A stretch of DNA of 27,754 bases from F23-B02 sp045642545 (GTDB lineage: Bacteria > Bacillota > Clostridia > Oscillospirales > Oscillospiraceae), in contig JAZUJB010000084.1 in NCBI GenBank assembly GCA_045642545.1, positions 1 to 27,754 of the forward strand, given 5' to 3'. How positions within the stretch are numbered: position 1 is the stretch's first letter; the number at the start of each line of letters is the position of its first letter. This document shows, one piece after another, positions 14,292 to 21,363 of this stretch. The notes beneath the pieces were generated by a model. The model had not been told where the DNA came from. It worked only from the letters and a program-made list of their open reading frames with translations, and did no database searches. A program made the translations under genes and the position numbers.

Positions 14292-14322
14292 ACCTTCACC
14301 TCTCGGTTTATGGTATGAGAAT
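14279..14322 (-). promoter_or_regulatory. hairpin spanning the LysM-GH18 start codon (terminator-like)
   Basis: On the minus strand ATTCTCATACC (14322-14312) and GGTATGAGAAT (14294-14284) form a perfect 11-bp stem. The 17-nt loop holds the AGAGGTG ribosome-binding site, the 3' arm holds the ATG, and a TTTTT run follows within codons 3-4. It can act as a terminator for the upstream NUDIX transcript, as a block on translation of the hydrolase, or both. Confidence 0.55.
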
Positions 14323-14328
14323 TAAGCG

Positions 14329-14793
14329 TCAAATGTTCTTGCCGTTGAGTAATGCGGATTTAAGCTCATCGCCGTCATAGCACAGCTTCAGTGAGAAAAA
14401 CGGCTCGTTTTCATCTAAAAGGCGCAGGAAAATCTTATCGCCCTCCCACAGCGTCAGCTTCATAAGCTCGGATTTTTTAATCCATTCAAGCTCGCCCTCA
14501 TTGCAGGGGCCTATCTCGCCCTCAAAGGCGTCTGCCGTGAAAAGGTGCATATACTCCGACTCGCATACGGTGTTGACAAAGGTTACTATGCCGCGGTAGC
14601 GCCACGATTTCAGCTTCAGTCCCGACTCCTCGTACACCTCGCGCAGCAGGCATTCGTCGGGGCTTTCGTCCTCCTCAAACTTGCCGCCGAGTCCAATCCA
14701 CTTGTCGCGGTTAATATCGTTTTCCTTTTTCACGCGGTGCAGCATCAGGTACTCATCGCCGCGCTCGATGTAGCATAATGTTGTATTCAGCAT
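14329..14793 (-). CDS. NUDIX hydrolase, MutT/8-oxo-dGTPase-like
   Basis: A 154-residue cytoplasmic enzyme with a complete Nudix box, G37-x5-E43-x7-R51-E52-V-x-E55-E56-x-G58-L (within GGKFEEDESPDECL). The preceding DKWIGLGGKFE segment resembles the 8-oxo-dGTP diphosphatase/MTH1-like branch, so nucleotide sanitation is the most likely role. It is short but full length for the family. AGGTGATG lies before ATG 14793. It has its own promoter and is followed by the LysM-GH18 gene, separated by the terminator-like hairpin. Confidence 0.92.
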   Translation of the reverse strand: MLNTTLCYIERGDEYLMLHRVKKENDINRDKWIGLGGKFEEDESPDECLLREVYEESGLKLKSWRYRGIVTFVNTVCESEYMHLFTADAFEGEIGPCNEGELEWIKKSELMKLTLWEGDKIFLRLLDENEPFFSLKLCYDGDELKSALLNGKNI

Positions 14794-14828
14794 AACATCA
14801 CCTGCAAATTTCTTCTAATGTACGAAAT

Positions 14829-14857
14829 ATAATAGCATAATACGCAAACAGGTGCAA
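14829..14857 (-). promoter_or_regulatory. promoter of the NUDIX gene
   Basis: On the minus strand, TTGCAC (14852-14857), 17 bp and TATTAT (14829-14834), about 35 nt before the ATG. Confidence 0.65.
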
Positions 14858-14875
14858 CAACAGCGAATTTTTCTG

Positions 14876-14904
14876 TGGAGTTGCTTGAATTACTGTGGTA
14901 TAAT
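14876..14904 (+). promoter_or_regulatory. extended -10 promoter of the small membrane protein gene
   Basis: TGG directly before a perfect TATAAT (14896-14904) forms an extended -10 element. The -35 position (GGAGTT, 14876-14881, 17 bp) is weak, as allowed for extended -10 promoters. Confidence 0.6.
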
Positions 14905-14935
14905 TCTTCAACAAATGTTTTGCTAAGGAGATACT

Positions 14936-15565
14936 ATGAAACGATTATTCGGCGGATTGAAAATGAGCTGGCTTACGGTAATTCTGTTTGCCGTCATTGC
15001 AGGTGTTTACACCGGACTTATTTTGCTCGTTCCGTTTTTGGACAACACCTCGTTTCAGGACATCGGCATAAGCTACGAGTGGTGGGTAATCTTTGCGGTT
15101 ATCATCGTTGTCAACTGCAGCAAGAGCTGGGACGCAATGCTCAAGTGCTTCGTGTTCTTCCTCATCAGCCAGCCTATTATCTATCTTGTTCAGATTCTGT
15201 TCGGCTCGCTGTCGTTTGACATAGCAATGAGCTATTACCTCGCGACCTGGCTTCCCATGACCTTCCTTACCCTCCCCGGCGGCTTTATCGCATACTTCTG
15301 TAAGAAGCAGAATGCCCTGGGCGGCATTATTCTCGGTCTTGGAAATACAATTCAGGCAGTTGTCGGCTTTGTCTATTTTGGAATGGCATTCAGAAGCTTC
15401 CCGCATCACCTGCTCAGCGCGCTTGTCTGCGTTGCATCCATAATCGTAATGAGCGTGTTCATTCATAAGGAGAAGAAAAATCGCCTGATTGCTATTTTGC
15501 TCCCCATAGTGCTGACCGCCCTGCTTCTGGTGTTTGCGAAGGCAACCGGCCGCGTTCCTATATAA
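14936..15565 (+). CDS. polytopic membrane protein of unknown function
   Basis: A 209-residue protein with about six predicted hydrophobic segments (near residues 12-33, 46-60, 68-92, 100-118, 125-150 and 160-205) and a conserved-looking WWVIFAVIIVVNCSKSWD block. I do not recognise a family and see no catalytic motif. AAGGAG (14925-14930) lies 5 nt before ATG 14936. It is monocistronic, with its own extended -10 promoter. A short GC hairpin (15588-15606) and the strong terminator at 15635 follow. Confidence 0.8.
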   Translation: MKRLFGGLKMSWLTVILFAVIAGVYTGLILLVPFLDNTSFQDIGISYEWWVIFAVIIVVNCSKSWDAMLKCFVFFLISQPIIYLVQILFGSLSFDIAMSYYLATWLPMTFLTLPGGFIAYFCKKQNALGGIILGLGNTIQAVVGFVYFGMAFRSFPHHLLSALVCVASIIVMSVFIHKEKKNRLIAILLPIVLTALLLVFAKATGRVPI

Positions 15566-15634
15566 TAACTGTAGTATGAAAACAACCGCTGCGAAATTGG
15601 CGCAGCCGCATATAGATGTTTTTTGACATAGCAA

Positions 15635-15667
15635 AACCCGCCCAAGAGTTGGGCGGGTTGCTTTTTA
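15635..15667. terminator. bidirectional terminator between the membrane protein and CotH-like genes
   Basis: An 11-bp GC-rich perfect stem (15635-15645 with 15649-15659) and a GAG loop are followed by GCTTTTTAT on the plus strand and TTTTGC on the minus strand. It lies between convergent genes. Confidence 0.87.
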
Positions 15668-15672
15668 TAGTT

Positions 15673-17988
15673 TTATGCAATTGCGGTATAGCTGATTACG
15701 AACTCGGCTGCAGCACCCTTTTCAAGGGAAACCGTGAGGCTTCCGCTGCTCTGAGAAAGATATGCGGTCTGAGTTTTGCCTATACCGAGCAGACTTCCGA
15801 GCTTGGTGTAGCTTGTCTTTATGCTTGCGCTGAACACGCCGTTATCAAAGCTCCACACAAAGGGTTTGTCGGAGAGCGCGAGCTTTTTGCCGTCAACGGA
15901 AACATACCTTCCATCTGCATTGCAGATGCTCCAGCCGTTGTTGTACTGTGCGAAGGTAAACTCGCCCATGTCCTTGCCGTTGAGAACGAGTGTGCAGGTG
16001 GTTTCGCACAGTTCAATCTCATCTTCCACTGTTGTTAGCCTAATCTTATCGGCGGTAATGGTATTTGTTGCAGATGCCTTTGTCCAGCCGCCGTGAGTGG
16101 TGTAAATCTTAACGCCTGCATTCTTTACAACGCAGCGGTACTGCTTTGCGGTGTTTTCTTCAGTTGCCGCAAGCTTGAGCGTTGCAGCCGTTGCGCCCTC
16201 GATATCGGCCCACTTCTTGCCGTTTTTGGAGCTCTGCCACTGATAGGTGTTATCCTGATTGCCCTCGGTGAGATTTACGCGCAGAACAACGGTGTCCTGA
16301 TTTGACAGCGCCTGCGTGATGCTGCCCTCGGGAGTTTCTGCATAGAGGTGGTTGGAAAGCCACAGCACGCGCTTGGTGCAGAACTCCTTGAGGTTTGCCA
16401 CATAGTCATCCCATTCGGTTGTAACCACATAGTTGAGCTTGTAGCTGCCGGTGCCGAGTGCGCTGAAAACAGTGGGAGATACGGCATAATCCGCGCCGAT
16501 GTGGTTGGTGCCCCACAGGACATTGTTCATCAGTGCGGAGCCCTCAATCAGCTCCTGCTGACGGTCAACATTTGCCGCGATATCCTCGAATGCCCACTTG
16601 TATTCGTTGTAGATTTCAGCAACTCGCTTGATAAAGCTTTCGTGCATACCCAGTCCCTGCAGTATGCTGTAGGGCTCGCTGCTTGCAACAAAACCAACGC
16701 TGTCGTTGTACCAGCCCTCAGCATTGAGCTGATTGTGCTCGGTCACACCGACAAAGAACTTATGCAGTGTGCGGCCGAATGCAATATCATAGTCCCATAC
16801 AGGTCCTGCAATGAGCTTGTCGTCATCACTGAGGCCGTCACGATGCATGATTATATTGCCCGCATAGCAGTCATAGGTCTTGGAGACCTCAAACATGAGG
16901 TACATCTTTGCCCATGAATCGAGGTCAAAGTAGTTCTGGTATTCTTCGGAATCGGTATCAAGCACAGTTGCCCATGCCTTAGTGAAATGCTCCTCGACAT
17001 ACGCTACATCAACGCCTGCCTTGACTGCATCGTCGCCGATATCCTCAACATTAAGTCTGTTGTGCTTGAAGGGCATCTCTGCGATGTCGGGGAAATCAAA
17101 CTGATTGTCGAGAGTGTCGTCGTCGATATGGTCATTTTCGATAATGTAACCGTTGTCGGGAGTGTTGTAGTCCTTCTTCGGCGTCATAAGGTAGTTGCCG
17201 AGGTACTCACCATTCATCCAGACATCAACAAATCTTGAGTCAAGACCGATGCCCAAATCCTGAGCGAGGTCAAAGGCTATCTTGTTTCTGAGCAGAGAGC
17301 TGTCAAGGTAGTTTGCAAGAAGTGTCCACTTCTTTGCCTTAACGCCGTCAATCAGGCTGACATTCTGCTTCTTATCGTAGTCGGCCTTCTTGTAGAAGGT
17401 GATGTTGTACGGCTTTTTTTCGAAAACCCATGTGGAGTTTCCGCGGCCCTTCATGCTTATGTAGGGGTAATCATCGCCGTCAAAGCTAACAGCGCCGAAG
17501 CACTGAGTTTCGTGGTCGGAGTCAGAGTTCATGGCATCGATTGTACCCATGCTCTCATCGATGTTAATGAACATACCCGCAACGGCCTCTGCGCCCTTGA
17601 CGGTGGTAATCATAACATTTACGGAAATTTTGCCCTTGGTGATGTTGTAGATTGCCGTGCCGGAGTCCGGAGCAATGGGTGCGGTGCCGTTTTCGTATAC
17701 CGTGCCGTTTTTGGCTACAACGAGGGAATCGTTATCCCATGACAGAAACAGCTTGCTCGTATCGGCGCTGCCGGGCAGGTAGACCGTGCCGTTGCAGCTG
17801 AGTGTGTCGAAGGACACAACAACATCGCCGTCAAGGCCTGCGTCCTTGTTTGCCTTTACATACAGCTTGGCATTGATAAGGCTCTTGAAGTCGCAGCTGT
17901 CATCGGCTTCTGCTGCAAATGCCGCGCCGGGAATCAGCGAGATAAACATACAAAGCAGCAAAACAACCGAAAGGATCTTTTTCGTCAT
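15673..17988 (-). CDS. secreted CotH kinase family protein with Ig-like module
   Basis: A 771-residue exported protein. A signal peptide covers about residues 1-26 (MTKK, a hydrophobic core, then AFA before AEAD). An N-terminal beta region (30-165) leads to the CotH kinase-like domain (about 165-520): GRGNSTW, KKPYNITFYKK, LLANYLDSSLLRNK, WMNGEYLGNYLMTPK and GPVWDYDIAFGR (the metal-binding aspartates of the family). An Ig-like domain (about 560-650, TYQWQSSKNGKKW and YRCVV) and a C-terminal beta domain follow. No LPXTG anchor or dockerin is seen. CotH proteins in Bacillus phosphorylate spore-coat proteins; secreted clostridial relatives have unknown targets. AGAGGTG lies about 6 nt before ATG 17988. 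Monocistronic with a near-consensus promoter. Confidence 0.88.
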   Translation of the reverse strand: MTKKILSVVLLLCMFISLIPGAAFAAEADDSCDFKSLINAKLYVKANKDAGLDGDVVVSFDTLSCNGTVYLPGSADTSKLFLSWDNDSLVVAKNGTVYENGTAPIAPDSGTAIYNITKGKISVNVMITTVKGAEAVAGMFINIDESMGTIDAMNSDSDHETQCFGAVSFDGDDYPYISMKGRGNSTWVFEKKPYNITFYKKADYDKKQNVSLIDGVKAKKWTLLANYLDSSLLRNKIAFDLAQDLGIGLDSRFVDVWMNGEYLGNYLMTPKKDYNTPDNGYIIENDHIDDDTLDNQFDFPDIAEMPFKHNRLNVEDIGDDAVKAGVDVAYVEEHFTKAWATVLDTDSEEYQNYFDLDSWAKMYLMFEVSKTYDCYAGNIIMHRDGLSDDDKLIAGPVWDYDIAFGRTLHKFFVGVTEHNQLNAEGWYNDSVGFVASSEPYSILQGLGMHESFIKRVAEIYNEYKWAFEDIAANVDRQQELIEGSALMNNVLWGTNHIGADYAVSPTVFSALGTGSYKLNYVVTTEWDDYVANLKEFCTKRVLWLSNHLYAETPEGSITQALSNQDTVVLRVNLTEGNQDNTYQWQSSKNGKKWADIEGATAATLKLAATEENTAKQYRCVVKNAGVKIYTTHGGWTKASATNTITADKIRLTTVEDEIELCETTCTLVLNGKDMGEFTFAQYNNGWSICNADGRYVSVDGKKLALSDKPFVWSFDNGVFSASIKTSYTKLGSLLGIGKTQTAYLSQSSGSLTVSLEKGAAAEFVISYTAIA

Positions 17989-18023
17989 ATTATCACCTCT
18001 GTGTCTGTATTTCTGTGTTTTTT

Positions 18024-18052
18024 ATTCTAACACACGGCCCTGCACCTATCAA
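18024..18052 (-). promoter_or_regulatory. promoter of the CotH-like gene
   Basis: On the minus strand, TTGATA (18047-18052), 17 bp and TAGAAT (18024-18029), about 35 nt before ATG 17988. A vegetative-type promoter, which argues against a purely sporulation-specific protein. Confidence 0.7.
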
Positions 18053-18141
18053 TAATTGTTAATTGCATCTATAAAATCTTGTGCATTTCCCGAAAATTGC
18101 GATGTCGGTTTTTGACACAATTGGCAAAACAAATTTGTATT

Positions 18142-18171
18142 TTGCGTTTACGGCAACAGTTGTGGTATAGT
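18142..18171 (+). promoter_or_regulatory. promoter of the tyrosine phosphatase gene
   Basis: TTGCGT (18142-18147), 18 bp and TATAGT (18166-18171) with an extended TGG directly upstream. The leader is about 65 nt and holds nothing I recognise. Confidence 0.6.
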
Positions 18172-18242
18172 ATTCTCATAACGAACGAACTATTTTTCCC
18201 GCGCGAAACGCAAACGCACGGCTTTGGGGAGACAATACCGAT

Positions 18243-18707
18243 ATGACAAGAATACTTTTCGTTTGCCACGGCAATATATGCCGCAGTCCGATGGCTGAGT
18301 TTGTTTTTCTCGATATGCTGAAAAAGCGGCATATTGACTCAGACTTTGTTGTCGGCTCAGCGGCAACAAGTACCGAGGAAATCGGCAACCCCGTCCATCA
18401 CGGCACCGTTTCTATTCTTCGAAAAATGGGCGTGCCCTGCGGCGAGCACAGAGCCGTTCAGCTCAAGCGCTCGGATTACGACCGCTACGACCTCATAATC
18501 GGCATGGACGAAATGAATCGCCGCAACATTATGAGAATTCTCGGCTCGGACCCCGACAACAAGGTTTGCCTGCTTCTCGACTATTCCGACAACCCTCGCG
18601 GCATCGCAGACCCGTGGTACACCGGTGATTTCACCTGCAGCTACAACGACATCGTCGAGGGCTGCACCGCGCTTCTTGAACATCTTGAAAAAAATCCTGA
18701 GGTTTAA
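18243..18707 (+). CDS. low-molecular-weight protein tyrosine phosphatase
   Basis: A 154-residue cytoplasmic phosphatase. The catalytic P-loop C-x5-R-S is at the N-terminus (CHGNICRS, nucleophile Cys8, Arg14), and the general acid is in ADPWYTGDF (Asp123), the two hallmarks of the family; length is typical. In Firmicutes such enzymes act on protein tyrosine or arginine phosphate, in capsule control or stress. No kinase gene adjoins it. GGGGAG (18226-18231) is 11 nt from ATG 18243, a long spacing. Its stop codon lies in the loop of the terminator shared with the Na/Pi gene. Confidence 0.93.
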   Translation: MTRILFVCHGNICRSPMAEFVFLDMLKKRHIDSDFVVGSAATSTEEIGNPVHHGTVSILRKMGVPCGEHRAVQLKRSDYDRYDLIIGMDEMNRRNIMRILGSDPDNKVCLLLDYSDNPRGIADPWYTGDFTCSYNDIVEGCTALLEHLEKNPEV

Positions 18708-18726
18708 TTAACCTCAGGATTTTTTA
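18693..18726. terminator. bidirectional terminator overlapping the phosphatase 3' end
   Basis: AATCCTGAGGTT (18693-18704) pairs with AACCTCAGGATT (18710-18721) around the loop TAATT, followed by T-runs on both strands. The left arm encodes the last residues of the phosphatase and the loop holds its stop codon (18705-18707); the Na/Pi gene stops just beyond. Confidence 0.85.
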
Positions 18727-20490
18727 TTACAGAACATATTTCTTATCGTACTCGGCAAGATACTTCTTGAACTGTGCGCTCTCGCCTGCCATAAGTCTGT
18801 TGGAGTACTCATGTGTGTCAAGTGCGCCGCTTGCAAGCTCAATCATTGCAACGCCGATATTTGAGCAGTGGTCGGCGATTCGTTCAAGATTCGTGAGGAA
18901 ATCATTGAACACGAAGCCGTGCTGAAGGGTACAGGTGCCGTCGCTTATGCGGTTTATATGATGCAGCTTCATCTCATCGCAAAGCTGGTCGATTTTTTCT
19001 TCGAGAGGCTCGATGCGGTAAGCGGTTTCAAAGTCGCCGTCGATAAACGCCTTGATTGCAAGCGCCATAATCTCCGAAATGGCCGAGCGGAGAATGTCAA
19101 GTTCAAGCTTTCCCTGCTCGGAGAATACAATCTTTTTCTCATGCATCTCCTGCGCACCCTCTGCGATATTGAGGGCGTGGTCGCTCATTCGTTCAAAGTC
19201 CGTGATAGCGTGCAGGTACTTGGTGGCAATGATATTCTGCTCATGATTCAGCTCGCGGCGGGTAAGCTTTACAAGATAGGTGCCGAGCTTATCCTCGTAG
19301 CGGTCAATGAGGTCCTCCTGATTTTCAACCGCGGCAAAGCCCTCCTTGGAGTATTCGTCAATAAGCGCGAGCGCGTCGGTGATATTAAGCGCAACATTGC
19401 GCGCCATGGAGTTTACGACCTCACCCGTCTGCTCGATTGCAAGCGCGGGGTGAGCAAGGAAGCGCTCCTCAAGGCGGTCCATATCCTTGAGCTCCTGCAG
19501 GTGCGCAGGGTCGTCCTTTACGAATAGCTCAACGAACTTCTCGATAAGTCCCGTTGCGGGGGCAAGCAGCACAACAACTGCAACTCTGAAAATTGTGTTA
19601 ACAAATGCGATGCTGACTGCGGTCATTGTTGCCGTCATAAAGCTGAAGTCAATGAATGCATTGAGCACATAGAAAATGATGCTGACAAGTATAACGCCGA
19701 AGGTGTCTATTACCAGATATGTCAGCGCGGTGCGCTTGCCGTTTGCGCTTGCGCCCATTGCCGAAAGCAGTACGGGCACGGCAGCGCCGATTGCAATACC
19801 CATAATAATGGGGAATGCCACATCAAACTCGACAGCGCCGGTAATTGCAAGTGCCTGCAGAATACCGACAGCAGCCGATGCGCTCTGCAGAATGCTTGTA
19901 AACACAAGGCCGACGAGTATTCCCAGTACGGGGTTTGAGAAATTAGTGAGCAGGCTGACAAACGCGGGATCATCGCGCAGGCCCGAAACTGAGCCGCTCA
20001 TTGCCTTCATGCCGAACATAAGAACGGCAAAGCCGAGCATTATTCCGCCGACATGGCGGTTTGACTGCTCAGATGAGAACATATAGAGCACTATACCGAT
20101 AAGCGCGATGAACGATGACAGCGTTTCGGTTGAAAGCAGCTCCAGCCAGCCTGACGATGCCGCGCCGCCGATACCGGAAAGGCAGATAATCCAACCGGTG
20201 ATGCTCGTACCGATGATTGCGCCCATGATTATGCCGATAGCCTGCTTAACCTTCATCATACCCGAGTTAACAAAGCCGACCACCATAACAGAGGTTGCCG
20301 ATGATGACTGGATAACGGCTGTTACGCCCGTGCCGAGAAGTATGCCCTTGAGTTGAGTGCCGGAAAGCCTGTACAGCACAACCTCGAGTCTGCTGCCTGC
20401 AACCTTTTTCAGACTGTCGCCCATGAGCGACATACCGAAAAGGAACAGCGCGACGCCGCCGAGAAGTGCAATCACTTCAGAAATTCCCAT
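18727..20490 (-). CDS. Na+/phosphate cotransporter with C-terminal PhoU-like domain (copy 1)
   Basis: A 587-residue membrane protein of the NptA/Na_Pi_cotrans family. The inverted-repeat transport core has the two signature motifs QSSSATS (61-67) and QSASAAV (202-208) within eight to nine hydrophobic segments (1-325). A cytoplasmic helical PhoU-like domain follows (about 345-560), with paired MERMSDHALNIAE-like and LERIADHCSNIGVAM helices. It imports phosphate with sodium; the PhoU part probably senses or gates it. GGAGG precedes ATG 20490. It is a close paralogue of the gene at 21364, with long identical blocks over its whole length, and is divergently oriented from it. Confidence 0.93.
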   Translation of the reverse strand: MGISEVIALLGGVALFLFGMSLMGDSLKKVAGSRLEVVLYRLSGTQLKGILLGTGVTAVIQSSSATSVMVVGFVNSGMMKVKQAIGIIMGAIIGTSITGWIICLSGIGGAASSGWLELLSTETLSSFIALIGIVLYMFSSEQSNRHVGGIMLGFAVLMFGMKAMSGSVSGLRDDPAFVSLLTNFSNPVLGILVGLVFTSILQSASAAVGILQALAITGAVEFDVAFPIIMGIAIGAAVPVLLSAMGASANGKRTALTYLVIDTFGVILVSIIFYVLNAFIDFSFMTATMTAVSIAFVNTIFRVAVVVLLAPATGLIEKFVELFVKDDPAHLQELKDMDRLEERFLAHPALAIEQTGEVVNSMARNVALNITDALALIDEYSKEGFAAVENQEDLIDRYEDKLGTYLVKLTRRELNHEQNIIATKYLHAITDFERMSDHALNIAEGAQEMHEKKIVFSEQGKLELDILRSAISEIMALAIKAFIDGDFETAYRIEPLEEKIDQLCDEMKLHHINRISDGTCTLQHGFVFNDFLTNLERIADHCSNIGVAMIELASGALDTHEYSNRLMAGESAQFKKYLAEYDKKYVL

Positions 20491-20570
20491 AAATTCAAGT
20501 CCTCCATAAAACTAACGGATGCCTGTTGATATCTGATTTCGTGAGAAAACCCAATTTTTCCACATATACA

Positions 20571-20598
20571 TTATTACGGCAAATTCAAGCGATGTAAA
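20571..20598 (-). promoter_or_regulatory. candidate promoter of Na/Pi copy 1
   Basis: On the minus strand, TTTACA (20593-20598), 16 bp and TAATAA (20571-20576), leaving a leader of about 75 nt. Between this and the ykvA terminator (20600-20700) I see only a weak GCGC hairpin at 20642-20662. Confidence 0.42.
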
Positions 20599-20703
20599 GC
20601 AAATTTTATTTTCATTTATTATTTTCGTTTGTTTAGACAACAAGCGCTTCGGGCAGGCGCTTTGCAGGTATGCAATTTGTTTATTTTTCCAAGCTGCAGA
20701 TAA

Positions 20704-20738
20704 AACAAAAAAAGTCTGAGATAACAATCTCAGACTTT
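20704..20738 (-). terminator. intrinsic terminator of the ykvA-like gene
   Basis: AAAGTCTGAGAT (20711-20722) pairs perfectly with ATCTCAGACTTT (20727-20738), loop AACA, followed on the minus strand by TTTTTTTG. Confidence 0.88.
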
Positions 20739-20747
20739 TAATTAATA

Positions 20748-21146
20748 TTATTCGCCTGCGAGCCAGTTGCGGTAGCGCTCAAGCTCCTTGTCAACGCACA
20801 GCTCCATGACGACATTGATGATGAATGCATCATCAACAAAACCCAGAAACGGAATATTATCAGGAATGAGGTCAAACGGGCTTAAAAGATATGCAACGAT
20901 TGCAAGCGAGCCCAAAAGCACGACGAAGGGCAGCTTTCTGTATCTGCCGTGGTAATAGTCATTGAGCATGGAAATAATGTCCTGCACATCGGTGATTGAG
21001 CCGCCGATGATAGGCAGAGATGCAAGCGGCTCAAGCTTTTTGCTTGCCGACTCAATAGCATCGAGGGTTTTGCCCGTGCCTCTGCCGATTGCCGACATTA
21101 CTTTTCTGAATTTTGAAGCTTCGTTTACTGTCAATGCTGTATCCAT
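20748..21146 (-). CDS. YkvA/DUF1232 family small membrane-associated protein
   Basis: A 132-residue protein with a DUF1232 core: a hydrophobic stretch (LPFVVLLGSLAIVAYLLS) running into SPFDLIPDNIPFLGFVDDAF, the family signature. An N-terminal helical, Lys/Ser-rich region precedes it. Function unknown; it is probably membrane-attached. ATG 21146 is preferred because GGAG (21156-21159) lies 9 nt upstream; ATG 21161 has no visible ribosome-binding site. It lies between two near-identical phosphate transporters and has its own promoter and terminator. Confidence 0.85.
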   Translation of the reverse strand: MDTALTVNEASKFRKVMSAIGRGTGKTLDAIESASKKLEPLASLPIIGGSITDVQDIISMLNDYYHGRYRKLPFVVLLGSLAIVAYLLSPFDLIPDNIPFLGFVDDAFIINVVMELCVDKELERYRNWLAGE

Positions 21147-21182
21147 ATCTGAATTCTCCATCAATATGACTTTATATGTCTT

Positions 21183-21210
21183 ATTTTATCACATCGGGAC
21201 TCTTTTGCAA
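21183..21210 (-). promoter_or_regulatory. promoter of the ykvA-like gene
   Basis: On the minus strand, TTGCAA (21205-21210), 16 bp and TAAAAT (21183-21188), about 40 nt before ATG 21146. Confidence 0.5.
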
Positions 21211-21238
21211 GCGGGAAAATATACACTTTTTGTCAAGC

Positions 21239-21248
21239 AGCCGCGGCT
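21239..21248. repeat. GC-rich palindrome AGCCGCGGCT in an AT-rich divergent intergenic region
   Basis: A perfect 10-bp palindrome lies between the ykvA promoter and the Na/Pi copy 2 leader. The surrounding DNA is AT-rich, so it stands out as a possible operator. No clear promoter for the Na/Pi copy 2 operon can be assigned between here and 21350. Confidence 0.3.
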
Positions 21249-21363
21249 CGCTCAAAATTGTGGTATTTATTACCGAAAAAAGTAAAATCATACTGGATTT
21301 TGATACAAAAATATTATATATTAAGTAATTGAGACTAAATAATTGATTTAGGAGAATTCGGCA

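Noticed and set aside
15588..15625. Second terminator just after the 14936 gene
   Set aside because: A 6-bp GCTGCG/CGCAGC stem exists, but the T-run is 10 nt away; the strong hairpin at 15635 explains termination better.
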